DNA from: Linderina pennispora
Taxonomy: Eukaryota; Kickxellomycota; Kickxellomycetes; Kickxellales; Kickxellaceae
Reading direction: 5' to 3'
DNA length: 64,000 nt
NCBI RefSeq assembly: GCF_002104995.1
Contig: NW_024468253.1
Coordinates: forward strand, 1 to 64,000
Of this stretch, positions 50,595 to 61,789 are shown in pieces. The translations under genes were made by a program, and so were the position numbers. Below the pieces are notes generated by a model. The model saw only the letters and a list, made by a program, of their open reading frames with translations, had not been told where the DNA came from and did no database searches. Position 1 is the stretch's first letter. Each line of letters opens with the position of its first letter.

Positions 50595-52086
50595 AGCTTG
50601 TGTTTATCAGCTATTTGATTGGTAGTTGTCGATCCTTTTAGTGTGCGCTTTGGTTCCTGCTGCATGACTTTTTTTTTCCGTGCTGTTTGCTAGTGCCACA
50701 AGGGCCGAGTCACTACTTACATGTATCAAAAGGAAAAAGGGGAGCCGGACTACTAGCAGATGCTAAAGTAAGCGGTTTCCAGCAGTCTGGATAGCTTATA
50801 GATAGAAGAACGGGGCGTGTATGTGTAGCGCTTAAAAGTGCAGGGAATCGATTAACAAATGCACGACGCTTGCTGGTACAGTAGACGTATTTGATAACAC
50901 AGCAAGTATATAAAAAAATAGGAGGGATTAAAAAGGCAAAAAAGGGTAAGAGTTAAATACAAAAACGGGTGCTTGGCAGGACAAAGAGGGCAGTAGTAGT
51001 GCTATGGCGATTTAAATAATCTCATCATCCCGGACGCCCAGGAAAAAAAAAGACCGCCTGGCTGCCAGAGGCGGTTGGCCGCCTAGCAAAGCCAACTTGA
51101 GGGTACATCCAAAACAACCAGTGAGAAAAACGAGGAGCCAAAATGAGCAGAAGAAAGGAACGATCTAGTCCCGAACCTTCTACCAAAGAAGTTCTCCTCA
51201 GAAACAGGTACCATCAAACGCCGCTAATGTTGACACAAGCGAGCCCGCTAATCACATACTGGAGCTCTGGAATGTGATCTTGCCCCAACAGCATAGTTCT
51301 CAACTCATGTGGGCAAAAGAGAAAATTAAAAAGAACCTCGCCAGCCAAAGAGAAGCTGGCATACTTGTCACTGTGACTCCCCCCGATGTTCCCAGTCTTC
51401 CAGCACAGGCTGCGCATATATTATGAGGGCCGAGAGGCACCATAGGTTACCAGAACGTTTTCCAACATCGCTTTCCACACACCTGAAACAAGGGGCCGAT
51501 GCACGCAAAAACACGCCAGAGGAACACGCGACGCTCCAGGGAGCCTTCTTTGACAAGCGCGAATGTTCCCACGAACAGAGGATCGTCCCGCAGAGAACCA
51601 TGAAGGGCGTGCGGTTGAATAGAACATAGCTGGCGTGAGTAGGCGGATGTGTCCTCAGTTGACATGTGTTGCAATTGACGCGATTGTTGGGGTTGGCCAA
51701 TGCAAGGGTGGCAGTGATCAGATCTCGGAATTTGGATTTTATCACCGAGGGAAAACCAATATCCGTTTCATGCGCTTAGGCTTTTTGCGGGGTATCTAGC
51801 TGGTCCCGAGCCCCGATATATGCATTGCTAGCCCGATGATGCAATAGTAGAAGCAGCGCTTATGCTAACACTGATAAGTAGGACGCTGGTGGTGCTGATG
51901 TCAGCGCCTGATACCACTACTGCCCACGTTCTAGATGGGTCATATAGCCAAATACTCGTTACACACGAGTGCGAGGAGAGCTGCGGCCACAGCACTATAA
52001 AGGGTCTCAGGAGATCGCCCTCTTTGCTCCAGCCCAGCACTCATCTTTTGCTTTCCCACTACCATCCATCTCCGAGAATTCAAACA
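50595..52086. other. Intergenic region, divergent promoters
   Basis: About 1.5 kb with no recognised gene; the open frames at 51368-51745 and 51423-51629 overlap antisense and look like chance. TATAAAG at 51996-52002 lies ~85 bases before the methyltransferase ATG. Confidence 0.5.
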
Positions 52087-52947
52087 ATGTCTGCTTTTGC
52101 CACCAAAGGATTCAACGCCAACCGCTACCTGAGCCTTCGCCCGACGTACAACAGCAATCTATTGGCCTGGCTGAACAACTACCACGCCGGGCCCAAGGCC
52201 AGGGCGGCCGATATTGCCTGCGGGCCAGGAATCTTCACCACCGATCTGGCGCGCGAATTCGACAGCGTCATTGGCGTCGATCTGTCCCCGAGCATGATTG
52301 CGTCGGCCCAGGAGAGCGCTCACGCGCGCGACATCACCAATGTCGAATACAAGGTCGGCACCGGTGAATCGCTCCCGATCGAGAGCAACTCAGTCGACCT
52401 GCTAACGGTCATGGAGGGCGTGCACTGGTTCAAATTCGACACATTCCTGGACGAGGCTCTGCGCGTGCTGAAGCCCGGCGGCACCATGGCCCTGGTCGGG
52501 TACAAATACCCAGAGGTGGTTGGCGACACGACGCGCAGTTTCGTCAACAGGCTGGCGTTCGACGAGCAGTATCTGCTAAAGTACTGGGACGACGGATATA
52601 AGCTTGTCGAGGGCGGGTACCAGCCTCTGGTTGCGCCTGTCAAGGCCTCTGCATTTGAAAATGTCCGGTATGTTGGATACCCAGAGGTCTGGAAGCAGCG
52701 CATCCCGGAGATCGAGGTACTGCCAGAAGCGTGGATTGACCAGCGCCAGTCCACATTGGAGGAGCTCGCCGGCTACTTCAAAACATGGTCGGGGTACAAG
52801 GCATGGATGGACGATCCACCCGGGCGAGCCAGATGTTCGTCGACAAGTACTTTGAACAGCACATGGAATCAGCTGAACAAGACCCTGACCGACACCGTCG
52901 CCATCGACTACCCGCAGTTTGCGATCGTTGCACGCAAACCGCTTTAG
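52087..52947 (+). CDS. SAM-dependent methyltransferase, Tmt1/Crg1-like, 286 aa
   Basis: This is a class I methyltransferase close to yeast trans-aconitate methyltransferase Tmt1 and cantharidin-resistance Crg1. It has FNANRYLSLRPTY at the start, the SAM-binding motif I ADIACGPGIFTTDLA (about residues 40-54), VIGVDLSPSMI (motif post-I), and EGVHWFKFDTFLDEALRVLKPGG. The C-terminal LAGYFKTWSGYKAW and TDTVAIDYPQFAIVARKPL are family-like. Between them, about 60 bases (52817-52880) read better in another frame (MFVDKYFEQHMESAEQ), so two opposite indels scramble roughly 20 residues. I chose the Met at 52087 because the family begins there and a TATA box lies 85 bases upstream. Substrate is unknown; small carboxylates are typical. 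Confidence 0.85.
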   Translation: MSAFATKGFNANRYLSLRPTYNSNLLAWLNNYHAGPKARAADIACGPGIFTTDLAREFDSVIGVDLSPSMIASAQESAHARDITNVEYKVGTGESLPIESNSVDLLTVMEGVHWFKFDTFLDEALRVLKPGGTMALVGYKYPEVVGDTTRSFVNRLAFDEQYLLKYWDDGYKLVEGGYQPLVAPVKASAFENVRYVGYPEVWKQRIPEIEVLPEAWIDQRQSTLEELAGYFKTWSGYKAWMDDPPGRARCSSTSTLNSTWNQLNKTLTDTVAIDYPQFAIVARKPL

Positions 52948-53020
52948 ACAAAAAAAAAAGAGGAACCCTAGATATTTTATTGCAATAGTATTACAGACTC
53001 AAACTAGACAAATGGCGAAA

Positions 53021-54405
53021 CTACGACACATTGTGTGTCCACATCAGCGCTTGGATAACACCAACGTAGTGGATTAGTGCTGCTAGCACGACAAACGTGT
53101 GGAAGATCTGGTGCGAGCTCAGGAACACGTCGTGTTTGCCTGGCCGGTACCGCTCGGGGATCTTGAACGAATACATCAGCGTGCCGGCAACATACAGTGC
53201 GCCCATGCCGACCACATACCACAGCGCCATGCCACGCACCGACACGTAGTATCCGTTCAGAATGGTGCCGTGGATGATCGGAATGAGGCCCGATATGGCA
53301 ATGCCCATGAAAATAACTGGCCGCCATGCCTGCCGCCTCGGGTCCTCGACCTTGCCAACAATCGATGTGATGACCCCGGCCACAGCCAGACCCAGAATCA
53401 TCACCATGTACCCGATCAGGATGGGCCGCGAGTGGAAGAACCCGTAGTAGAGCAGAGGCACAAATGAGCCAGCGATCAGAATCAGGATCCCAATAAAATC
53501 GCACCGCAGTGAGTGGAAGTGGCGCGATTTCGAATGGCACGCAAAGGTATGGAACGCCACTGACGCGCTCAGGCAGAACATGACAGCAAACAGATACACA
53601 TACACGACTATGTAGTCGATGTATCCTACGCCAGGCGCACCGGCTGGTCGTCTGCGGGCGACTGTTGGCAGAATCAACGGGCCCGTTACCAAAGCCAAGC
53701 AAACAAATATGATGGCACCAACCAGGTGCGTATGGATATTGCCAAGCTCGGAATGCAAATATCCCCACGACCTGAGGCATTCTTTTGTCGAAAAGCTCAG
53801 CGGGCGATACGAGGACATGATAAAATCCTCGACCATGTATGCTGGAATCTGGAATGCAGTCATGAGCTGCCTGCCTGCAGTCTTCCCCTCCGCGCCCTCG
53901 CTCTGCACGACCAGCTCGGCACTTGTTCATAGACTCCGGCCACATTCTGGTCTTTTCCTTCCGACCCCGCCTTGTAGTTTTCCATATCGGTGATCGTCGA
54001 CGATCGAGAATGTCTCGTGCAGTGGCCGCGGAGTCTGCCATCTGGTGCTTCTCGTCTGCAACATGCCGTAGACCGGTTGCCGCAGCCACCTCTTCGATCT
54101 CGTCGTCCGCAGCGCTGCCGCCCCACCGCCACGGCGCCATTGTGCTGATGCCCCCTAGGCTTATGCGAGGAATGTAGTTTCCAATGCTGCTAATTGCCAG
54201 TCGTCCAGACAGCCCGCCGAGTCCGGCCGGAACCATCCACGAGCGCGCCCGCCGCAGAGCCTCGCCGTGCCATGTGCTATGGTCGGCATGCGTGCTTGCC
54301 CAGTCCGCCAATATCTGATGCCAGAAATGAGTCTGAGCGCGCAAAACTCCCCGATATTGTGTTTCGCCGCCCACGCTGCAATGTAGATGCGTAATTAAAG
54401 TCCAT
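53021..54405 (-). CDS. PAQR (adiponectin receptor/Izh3-like) membrane protein, frame-broken N-terminus
   Basis: Seven-helix PAQR/hemolysin III proteins influence zinc and sterol/ceramide signalling. The intact C-terminal frame (53908-53021) has ELGNIHTHLVGAIIFVCL, SVAFHTFACHS with the metal-binding His, and CDFIGILILIAGSFVPLLYYGF. It ends with SSHQIFHTFVVLAALIHYVGVI with the two further conserved His. Upstream pieces in other frames form a long N-terminal extension as in fungal Izh3: MDFNYASTLQRGRRNTISG from 54405, then DHSTWHGEALRRARSWMVP, then ITDMENYKAGSEGK. At least three frame changes lie between about 54300 and 53900. The transmembrane core appears functional if translation could start within it; otherwise the breaks are likely sequence errors. 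A paralogue follows at 55.4-56.3 kb. Confidence 0.78.
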
Positions 54406-55375
54406 GGGGTCCACTATGGTAAAGAAAGAGCTGTAACCGAATGCCGCGCTGCCTGCTTTTTGCCCAGACAGGAAGGTGCACAGTACCAAGAAAATAAAAG
54501 TAACAGGAATACGGAGTAAGAAAAAGGAGGATTTCGCTGCAAAAGAAGGGAAGAAGGAAGACGTGAAGCAGCGTGTGGAGCTAGACACTCCAGCTGTCAA
54601 TGCTCGCAAAGCTGTTACAGTGGGAAGGCTAGGGAGCCAGAAGGCGTCTTTGATTGCACAAAAGACAAGCCTGAATCTCACAGACCACTCATAAACCGCT
54701 TTCTACTGTTGCCTTCAGAAAGCAGACCATACAAGTCTCCAGAACCAAGAGCGTTTGTTTCCTGTGTTCAAAATCCACCAGCTCTCTTGGATGCACTAGC
54801 AAAGATACGCTTGTAATGAATGAATATGCAATCACGATCTAGCGAAGAAAAGAGAATGAAGGACAGCCCCGTGGCTAGAGAAAGGCTAAAAAGGACAAAG
54901 AATGGCAAGCTCGAACAAAAAGACAAGGTGAGCAGTAAGGCTTTTAAAAAAAAGTAATTAGCAGGCAGCAGCATGTTTGTTCACCATTTTCTATTCGCCT
55001 TGTTCTACAGAGAATTGCATGGCAAACCGCACACCTTGTCAATGAGGCGATTGCAGCAGGCGGCTCATAGGCCAGCGCTGCTGCCGTTTAAGGCAATTGC
55101 ATCGGACCGGATGATCCGCCTCTTGGCGTTTTACCCGCCGCGATTGACAGCGACGATTCTCAAGAGGCGTCTTGTATGCAGCTGGGCGATGAAAAGCACA
55201 CCACATTTCCACACATAGCTAGCGTACCCCTCTGCCGTCATACGATTGCCGTCCTCCTGTTACTCAGCAGGCAGGTGAGGGGCTTCTAGCAGTTCTTTTG
55301 ACGCGCCGTTGGTCCTCTGTATCCTATTGCAGGGGCAAATTCTGACTCGGGCCATGGCAAATTTATTTGATCAAC
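54406..55375. other. Intergenic region
   Basis: About 970 bases with no recognised gene. Short open frames at 54476-54694 and 54973-55218 lack any conserved pattern. Confidence 0.45.
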
Positions 55376-56325
55376 CTATCTAGGCACTAAGGCAGCTACC
55401 CGACCCCGCCTGTGTGCGTCCATCTGAGAACCTTCAACGATACCCACATAGTGGATGGTGGCAGCGATGACCGACATCACATGGAATATCTGATGTGAGC
55501 CGAACCAAAAATCAAACTTGCCCGGGAACCACCGCTCCGGCACCCGGGACGCGTAGATTGCAGTGCCACCAATGTAAAAGAATGCCATCCAGAACATGCA
55601 GGGGATATTGACCGCGTTCCACATGTACTCGGCGCCAAACATCCACCAGGTGTGGAACACAGGCACCAGCTTTTCGAACCCAAGCAGGATAAACGCCACT
55701 GAGCGCCATGCACGGAACTCCTTGGCGCTGAACTTGGGCGTAACAACCAAGCATCACACACATCACACACAGACAGACCAGTAGCGTCAGGTGCATTGTC
55801 CGGATCTGCGGCTCGCAGTAAAACATGTAGAATATTTTTACCGATATTGACCCGACAAAGTTTGACAAAATCCCGAGCATATCGCACTTGTTATAGATGC
55901 GGACTGGTGTGCTCTGAATGGCACTGGAATGTGTGAAATATTGTGGATACAGCAAAGCATGTGGTCGCTGTCAGCAGATATCCGTAGACTGCTATACGCT
56001 CGCCTTTGCCGATTGTGTCAAACTCGGAAAATACCGTCTGCGGTGCAGAGTAGATAAAATACACAAACAGCAGTGCTCCGAGCATGTGGGTGAAGATGTT
56101 GCCGGTCTCGTTGTGGACATGGCACAGGGACTCGACACATTTGGCGTGCGAGCCTGTGGGTTTGCGGTATCCGGTGCGGATGTACTCATTATCGCGCAAC
56201 CACGCTGGTAGGTCGTCCCACCCTATTGTCTTCGGACTCTGTCGGGACCTGGGCCCTGCAGGCCGTGGAGCCAGCTTGGTCTTGTCGGTCCCAGCAAAGC
56301 TGTAGTGCAATGCCTTTTGCAACAT
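55376..56325 (-). CDS. PAQR (Izh-like) membrane protein, frame-broken
   Basis: This is a second PAQR-family seven-helix protein. I use the Met at 56325 (MLQKALHYSFAG), before the conserved LPAWLRDNEYIRTGYR and HNETGNIFTHMLGALLFVYFIY. FAVSTIFHTFQCHSEH holds the first metal-binding His. After a frame change near 55910 the protein continues IYNKCDMLGILSNFVGSISVKIFYMFYCEP. After another near 55745 it continues KFSAKEFRAWRSVAFILLG to GSHQIFHVMSVIAATIHYVGIVE, with the second and third metal His. Both breaks occur inside the conserved core, so either the read has errors or the gene is newly inactivated. It is shorter than the 53021 neighbour because it lacks the long N-terminal extension. Both lie on the same strand. 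Confidence 0.78.
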
Positions 56326-57527
56326 GGAAAAGGAAACACAGTAGGCCAGAAATGCTAAGAGTGTAAAGAATGATGGGAGGGATGTAAGGAGTTGAAAATG
56401 CTTGGGAACATACCAGGAAGGGCTGGGCGGATTTAACAAGATATATATAAAGGAAAGACACGCCTCAAAACTGCGAAAACAACCACGGAATAGCCACCAC
56501 GGATGAGCGCATTTGTTGTTGGGCAGCTAGTACCTATACAAGGCGCAATTTATGAGCTGGCATTTGTTTTGAAGAATACCATCTAGGTGTTCAGGACACA
56601 CACCAGCTCCTCGCAACCTGAAGGTGGTCCTTCTTGACCCTGGGTTTTAGCGCTTTCGGATTACAGCACTATCTCGAGTCCACCCAGGTGTGCCTGCAAG
56701 GTGGGAATATTCCTTCACTCCATTTCTGTTTTTCGCTCATGAATTCCTTTAGACGTGCTACTAACCTGCGATAGCTAGAAAAGCTGCCTTTTTATTAGGG
56801 AGGGTGGCTATGCTAAGCGTGAAGCGAGATTATATGTGCAGATATTGGCATCCGAAATGGCAGATAAATAGGGTGCTCTCAAGCAATGGTACTACAAATA
56901 GGATTGGCAGGTGCCGACAACTCTGCGCATACAGGCTGGAATCTTGCAACCAGGGGCAACTAGCCATGCCTATCATAGTTGAAATTACGTCTTTGCCGTT
57001 ATAGCTACTGCTGGATACTGAGGTGCTGGGTTGGAAATTTATGCATTCCATTAGTAACACCAATTACAACTGCAAACCCCAAGTATATTGCGCATACTTC
57101 AACAATGACGGTTGCAGCGGCATAACAATGTGCTACCGTGAGATCTGCATTGTTTTTCTGTTTGAGGCAGTGCCACCGCCTTCAATCGAATACACAGTTT
57201 TGCATGCGCCTCGCGCACATCGGTCAGACTCTAGCGAACTTGCACTCGTTGCTGCATCTGTGCTAGGACTAATCTAGTATGATCCCAGCGATCGGTAATT
57301 AGCCCTGGAACAACGTTTTCCCCCATCTCAGTAGCCATGTCACCATCCTTGCTACAGTCTTGGCTTATGACTCGCTTTTGCGGCAGATTGTATACCCATC
57401 CTGCGGCAGGCTTGCATACTGCTTGGATAAGCACAGGTGTGCTAGAATTCGTATAAAAGGCGGCGAGCCATGGCCATCCTTGTTTGCTATCAACATCAAG
57501 CTCAGACATTTTAGTTTTCACTTACCA
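56326..57527. other. Intergenic region, divergent promoters
   Basis: About 1.2 kb without a recognised gene. TATAAAA at 57452-57458 lies ~70 bases before the ATG at 57528. Confidence 0.5.
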
Positions 57528-58412
57528 ATGGCGACATACAGCAGCAAGACATTCAATTCGTCAAACTACGATAGCAATCGCCCCCGCTACCGCGATTCGC
57601 TAGCTGACACGATCATCGAGTACCACAGGGCGCAAGGCCCAAATAACCACACTGGCCTCGCCGTCGATGTCGCCACTGGAACTGGCATCTTCGCACGCCA
57701 GCTCCAGGGCAAATTTTCGCGTGTAGTTGGGTCGGACATCTCCGCTACCATGCTGCAAAGCGCTCGTGAGGCGAATTCCAACCAAATCCCGATTGAATTT
57801 GTCGAGTCCCCGGCTGAGGCACTGCCGTTCCTCAACTCCGGAACTGTTGATGTCATGACTGTTGCCACAGGCGCACACTGGTTCGATATGGAGAGGTTTG
57901 TCGCCGAGGCGGAGCGGGTGCTGAGGCCAAATGGGACCCTGGCAATATTTGGATACACGGGATTCGGCCACTTTGTTGACTACCCGCAGTGTGATGCGAT
58001 ATTCAGGGACTTTGGCATTGGACCAACCAAGCTTGGCCCGTTCTGGGACCGCGGTCGCGAAAGACTGGTTGATAACTACCGCGAGTACGTTCCGATTCTG
58101 AGTAAGAACAAGTGGCAGGATGTACAACGCATAGTATACCCAGGCACCAGCATGGAAGGGGATAGCCAGCGGTTCACTGTCGGTACCAAGCCAGTCGTCA
58201 TGCACTTTGAGGTTACTTGGCGCACGCTCGAGGATTTCTTGTCCACATGGTCTGGACCAGTGAACTATCACAAAAAGTACCCATCGCGGCCCAATATTAC
58301 TGAGCAAGTCATGCGCGAGCTGATGGACGCTGCCGGAGTATCCGACAGGGACGCCAAGGTCAATATCCAGTGGGAGGAGGTGCTCCTCGTTGGGCGTCGC
58401 CCCTCGGTGTAG
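57528..58412 (+). CDS. SAM-dependent methyltransferase, Tmt1/Crg1-like, 294 aa
   Basis: This is a paralogue of the 52087 gene and intact. It opens with FNSSNYDSNRPRYRD. It has SAM motif I AVDVATGTGIFARQL, post-I VVGSDISATMLQSA, and the family-typical TGAHWFDMERFVAEAERVLRPNGT. IFGYTGFGHFVDYPQCD follows, matching the Tmt1 pattern IWGYADPIFPDYP; then FWDRGRERL, LEDFLSTWS and the C-terminal NIQWEEVLLVGRR. It resembles yeast Tmt1 more closely than the 52087 copy does. I chose the Met at 57528, 70 bases after a TATA box; the frame is open upstream but unlike the family. It probably methylates a small carboxylic acid or drug-like substrate; the exact one is unknown. Confidence 0.88.
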   Translation: MATYSSKTFNSSNYDSNRPRYRDSLADTIIEYHRAQGPNNHTGLAVDVATGTGIFARQLQGKFSRVVGSDISATMLQSAREANSNQIPIEFVESPAEALPFLNSGTVDVMTVATGAHWFDMERFVAEAERVLRPNGTLAIFGYTGFGHFVDYPQCDAIFRDFGIGPTKLGPFWDRGRERLVDNYREYVPILSKNKWQDVQRIVYPGTSMEGDSQRFTVGTKPVVMHFEVTWRTLEDFLSTWSGPVNYHKKYPSRPNITEQVMRELMDAAGVSDRDAKVNIQWEEVLLVGRRPSV

Positions 58413-58828
58413 CTCCAACACCGAGCTCAGCAATGGCCTATTGAGTAAAAGCACAGGATTATGTCGTTATTCTTTAAACAGGAAAATTGCGAAGCAGATC
58501 TTTGGAGATCCCCGTAGCCATGCGATTCAAGCTCGGAAAGTCCTTTCTATCGCTCGTGAGAACGCCCGTCTCTGCAGCTATCTGATGATTTCCTCTGGCA
58601 GGTCATTCACGCCAATCCGCAGACCGCAAGTGCTGGATCAGGGGAGGAGCAGGGCTATGGCATGCGCACATGCATTCCGTTGCTGCAGAGGGACAGGGCA
58701 CTGCTCGAGTCGGAAATATCTTGGCAAAAGAGGCCTGTGCTCGCTTTCGCTTATAAAGCCACCCGTGCCCGCTTGCTTTCAGCTGTTCGTCACTCCACTT
58801 TTCTTACTACTACTCTACGTTTCCTACC
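58413..58828. other. Intergenic region
   Basis: No gene seen. TATAAAG at 58752-58758 lies ~70 bases before the ATG at 58829. Confidence 0.5.
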
Positions 58829-59647
58829 ATGGCCTCATCATACAGAAATCTGCACACGCCAACTCGCGAGGAGCTTAACGACGCGTCCCCTGAGCAGCTC
58901 CGCGCGTACTATGCGACTAACGCCTCCATCAACCCTAATCTCTCTGTCGCGTCCATTCCGCCCACTGTCAATGGAGTGCGCGAGCGTACAGCTGCGAAGG
59001 TTGGTCGGATGGCTGGCATGGCCATTGCTGACTATCAAGGCATGCTCCACGGGTTCCTTGTTGGTCTGGTCAATGCGAAGCGCATCCTGGAGATCGGTAC
59101 CTTCACCGGTACTTCGGCCATCTACTTTGCTACTGCACTGAAGCGTAACGGGGTCAAAGGTGGTGTCGACGAGACTGGCCACAAGCCTGTGGTGTGCCTG
59201 GATATCAGTGAGGAATTTGCCGAGATTGCCCGCAGCAACTTTAGAGAGGCTGGACTAGAGGACTACATTGAAGTCATCGTTGGCGATGCCCGTGAGAACC
59301 TGGCCAAGCTGAGCAACATCACTTTTGATGTCGCGTTCCTTGATGCGGACAAGGTGTCGTACAAGTACTACTACGACACAATCATTGACAAGGGACTGCT
59401 GAACAAGTCAGGGCTGTTCATTGTTGACAACACCGCGTTCTCCAGCGTCACTACATACCTTGATGTCCCTGTGCCTGTCGCTGCAGATGCCAAGCCGCTG
59501 GATGTCAAGTTCGACATTGACTTCAACCACAGAGAGACTACTGTCGCTCTCCACGAGTTCAACGAGTATGTTCGCCACGACCCACGGACCGAAGCAGTTA
59601 TGCTGCCGCTGTATACGGGTGTCACCCTCCTGCGCTTCATTAACTAG
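58829..59647 (+). CDS. O-methyltransferase, CCoAMT-like (copy 1, intact), 272 aa
   Basis: This belongs to the Methyltransf_3 family (caffeoyl-CoA/catechol-type, SAM- and usually divalent-metal-dependent). It shows MAIADYQGMLHGFLVGLVNAKRILEIGTFTGTSAIYFATALK with SAM motif I (EIGTFTGTSA, about residues 89-98). VCLDISEEFAEIARSNFREAG and VIVGDAREN follow, then FDVAFLDADKVSYKYYYD with the metal Asp, and GLFIVDNTAF with the second metal-site residues (DN). The end reads DPRTEAVMLPLYTGVTLLRFIN. Length and motif order are normal. It is the first of three intact-looking tandem paralogues on the plus strand and the source of the pseudogene at 62691. Substrate is unknown, probably a phenolic or catechol. 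Confidence 0.88.
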   Translation: MASSYRNLHTPTREELNDASPEQLRAYYATNASINPNLSVASIPPTVNGVRERTAAKVGRMAGMAIADYQGMLHGFLVGLVNAKRILEIGTFTGTSAIYFATALKRNGVKGGVDETGHKPVVCLDISEEFAEIARSNFREAGLEDYIEVIVGDARENLAKLSNITFDVAFLDADKVSYKYYYDTIIDKGLLNKSGLFIVDNTAFSSVTTYLDVPVPVAADAKPLDVKFDIDFNHRETTVALHEFNEYVRHDPRTEAVMLPLYTGVTLLRFIN

Positions 59648-60355
59648 GACGCCATAGTAGTTTGTGCGGGTTCGAAATAAAACAGCTTGTAAAAGAATGA
59701 TGCCATGACAGTGGAAAAAGGGCAGGACGTTTAACATTCCACCGATTGTGGAAAATGGCTGGTCCATGTTGAGAGGGACGGTGGCAAAAGCCTGCAATAA
59801 CTTGAACAATGAAGGCGTGGGAAGCCAGCTCGAGCAAGGGGCAGCACATGCATATAGTGCTTTGCGAACAATCGACATGTCCGCCTTTCAGCTTGTGCAA
59901 GGGGAATTCCCATTGCCAACGGTGCTACACAATCTCTGTCCAAGTGCACCGGCTGGAAATGCCTGTCTATTTCTCCTATGCGCTGCATGTTGCAATGTTG
60001 GCTGGCTACAGACAGCTAGACCATCAGAATCCCTTTGCATGACTTACGAAAGAATGGTTGGAGATGTGCACCAAGTATCACTTTTGTTATGTCAAGACAC
60101 AGGCCCATGTACAATCCCTATTGCTGGATATATCCAAGCGGGCATGGTGTAGTGTTTGCTACATACAATAGGTGTCGGAGTATTGTGCGCTGTGCGGACA
60201 TATTCTCACAAAATATTCCAAGGGGCGTTGCCTCACACGAACGGGTCTGTATACCTACCATTATTCTGAGTATAAATATGGACATGAGTGTCCAAAAATC
60301 CCTATCGCTGTCCCTATCCACAGCATTGCTTCAATCCAAGATTCCTTCAGCACAA
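59648..60355. other. Intergenic region
   Basis: About 700 bases. TATAAAT at 60271-60277 lies 79 bases before the ATG at 60356. No other feature is recognised. Confidence 0.45.
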
Positions 60356-61170
60356 ATGGCCTTGTACCTTCCTGATCCCCCACCCGCAGCGAGCTCGAGT
60401 CTTTCTCTCCGGAAGAGCTCCGTAACTACTACGCCCTCAAGGTGTCCAACAACGACACGCTCACTGGCAGGTCGATTCCTCCTTCTGTAGATGCTGTTCA
60501 CAGGCGTACCATCGAAAAGTACGGGCGAATGATGGCCTATATGTCGGTTGAGGATTACCAGGGTATCCTTCAGGGATTTCTGGTGGGTCTTGTCGGCGCC
60601 AAGCGTATTCTCGAAATCGGCACCTTCACCGGCACATCGGCTATTTTCTTTGCCCATGCACTGAAGCGGAACGGCGTCAAGGGTGGTGCCGACGAAACTG
60701 GCCACAAGCCCATCATCACCCTCGATATCAGCGAAGAGTTTGCTGAAACCTCCCGTCAGAACTTTATCGAGGCTGGTGTCGAGGACTACATCGAGGTGCT
60801 TGTCGGCGATGCAAATGAGATCATCAAGTCGCTGACGGATATCACATTTGACATTGCTTTTGTTGACGCCGACAAGATTTCGTACCGCAACTACTACGAG
60901 ACCATAGTCAACAATGACATGCTCAACAAGAATGGCCTCTTCATCTTTGACAACACTGCGTTTGTGAAAGTCATCAGGTATATCAACGAGCCAGCTCCGG
61001 TGGCTGCAGACTCCAAGCCATTGAACATACCGTTCAACGAGCCCATGATCAGTGATACTGACGCGATTGCCCTGCACGAGTTCAATGAGCACATCCGCAA
61101 GGACCCTCGTGTGGAGGCGGTTATGTTGCCGCTATATACCGGTATCACGCTTATGCGCTTTGTCAACTAA
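60356..61170 (+). CDS. O-methyltransferase, CCoAMT-like (copy 2, one frame break)
   Basis: Same family as copy 1. The Met at 60356 begins MALYLPDPP, aligning with the start of the third copy (MVFTLSDSP). The rest continues in another frame as TRSELESFSPEELRNYYALKVSNNDTLTG. A single C is missing from the C-run at about 60376-60380. From there the frame is open: EIGTFTGTSAIFF, TLDISEEFAETSRQNF, VLVGDANEI, FVDADKISYRNYYE, LFIFDNTAF and PLYTGITLMRFVN. The break is in a homopolymer, the classic site of sequencing indels, so the gene is probably intact in the cell. If real, translation could restart only at the Met at 60442, losing about 30 residues. Confidence 0.8.
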
Positions 61171-61789
61171 AGTTTATGCCGTTGAATACATTCTTGAGGA
61201 CTATTTGGAAGGATGGTTCTTGACATCCACATGGCTGATATGGAATACGATGCTGCACGCACGGTGGAGAATCGCACACCAATGGCAATGTATGGATGTG
61301 GCGTCCTCTGGCCAAGCCACGGCCATTGTCTGGGTAATGTATAGTGCACAGGTTCTTTTATAGTACCAGTATACGACTACACTATACGTCACTGTGCTTG
61401 TAAGGAGCATACCTTAGCAGATGAAAAGTCAAATGGTTGTAAGGGCGTATCCGCTTTGACAGTACCAAAATCAAGTACACAGGCCCCCTCCCCAAGACAT
61501 TTGATGGCAGTCATGTCTGTTGGCATCTCCGAGGTGAAAAGAGCAAAAATTAGTGGCGTACAACACAATGTAAAAGCTTTGCCCTGGAACGCTGTGCCTT
61601 GTACACTCTCATGGACTATGTCCAGAAACCATTGTTGGGAAAGAAGACACGCCACTGGAGCAATATTTCGCACAAGTGGTGGAATTTTCCCACTGCTTGC
61701 TTGAATAAAAAGCCGACAAGAAGACAGCCAGGTCTGTATGTCTACATTCTCTGCCTTCCATTATTATCCACTAAAGTAGCGGTACAGCC
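61171..61789. other. Intergenic region
   Basis: About 620 bases without a gene. An AT element (GAATAAAAAG, about 61703) lies ~80 bases before the ATG at 61790. Confidence 0.45.

Noticed and set aside
51368-51745. 125-residue minus-strand frame
   Set aside because: Overlaps an equally open plus-strand frame and shows no domain or signal pattern.
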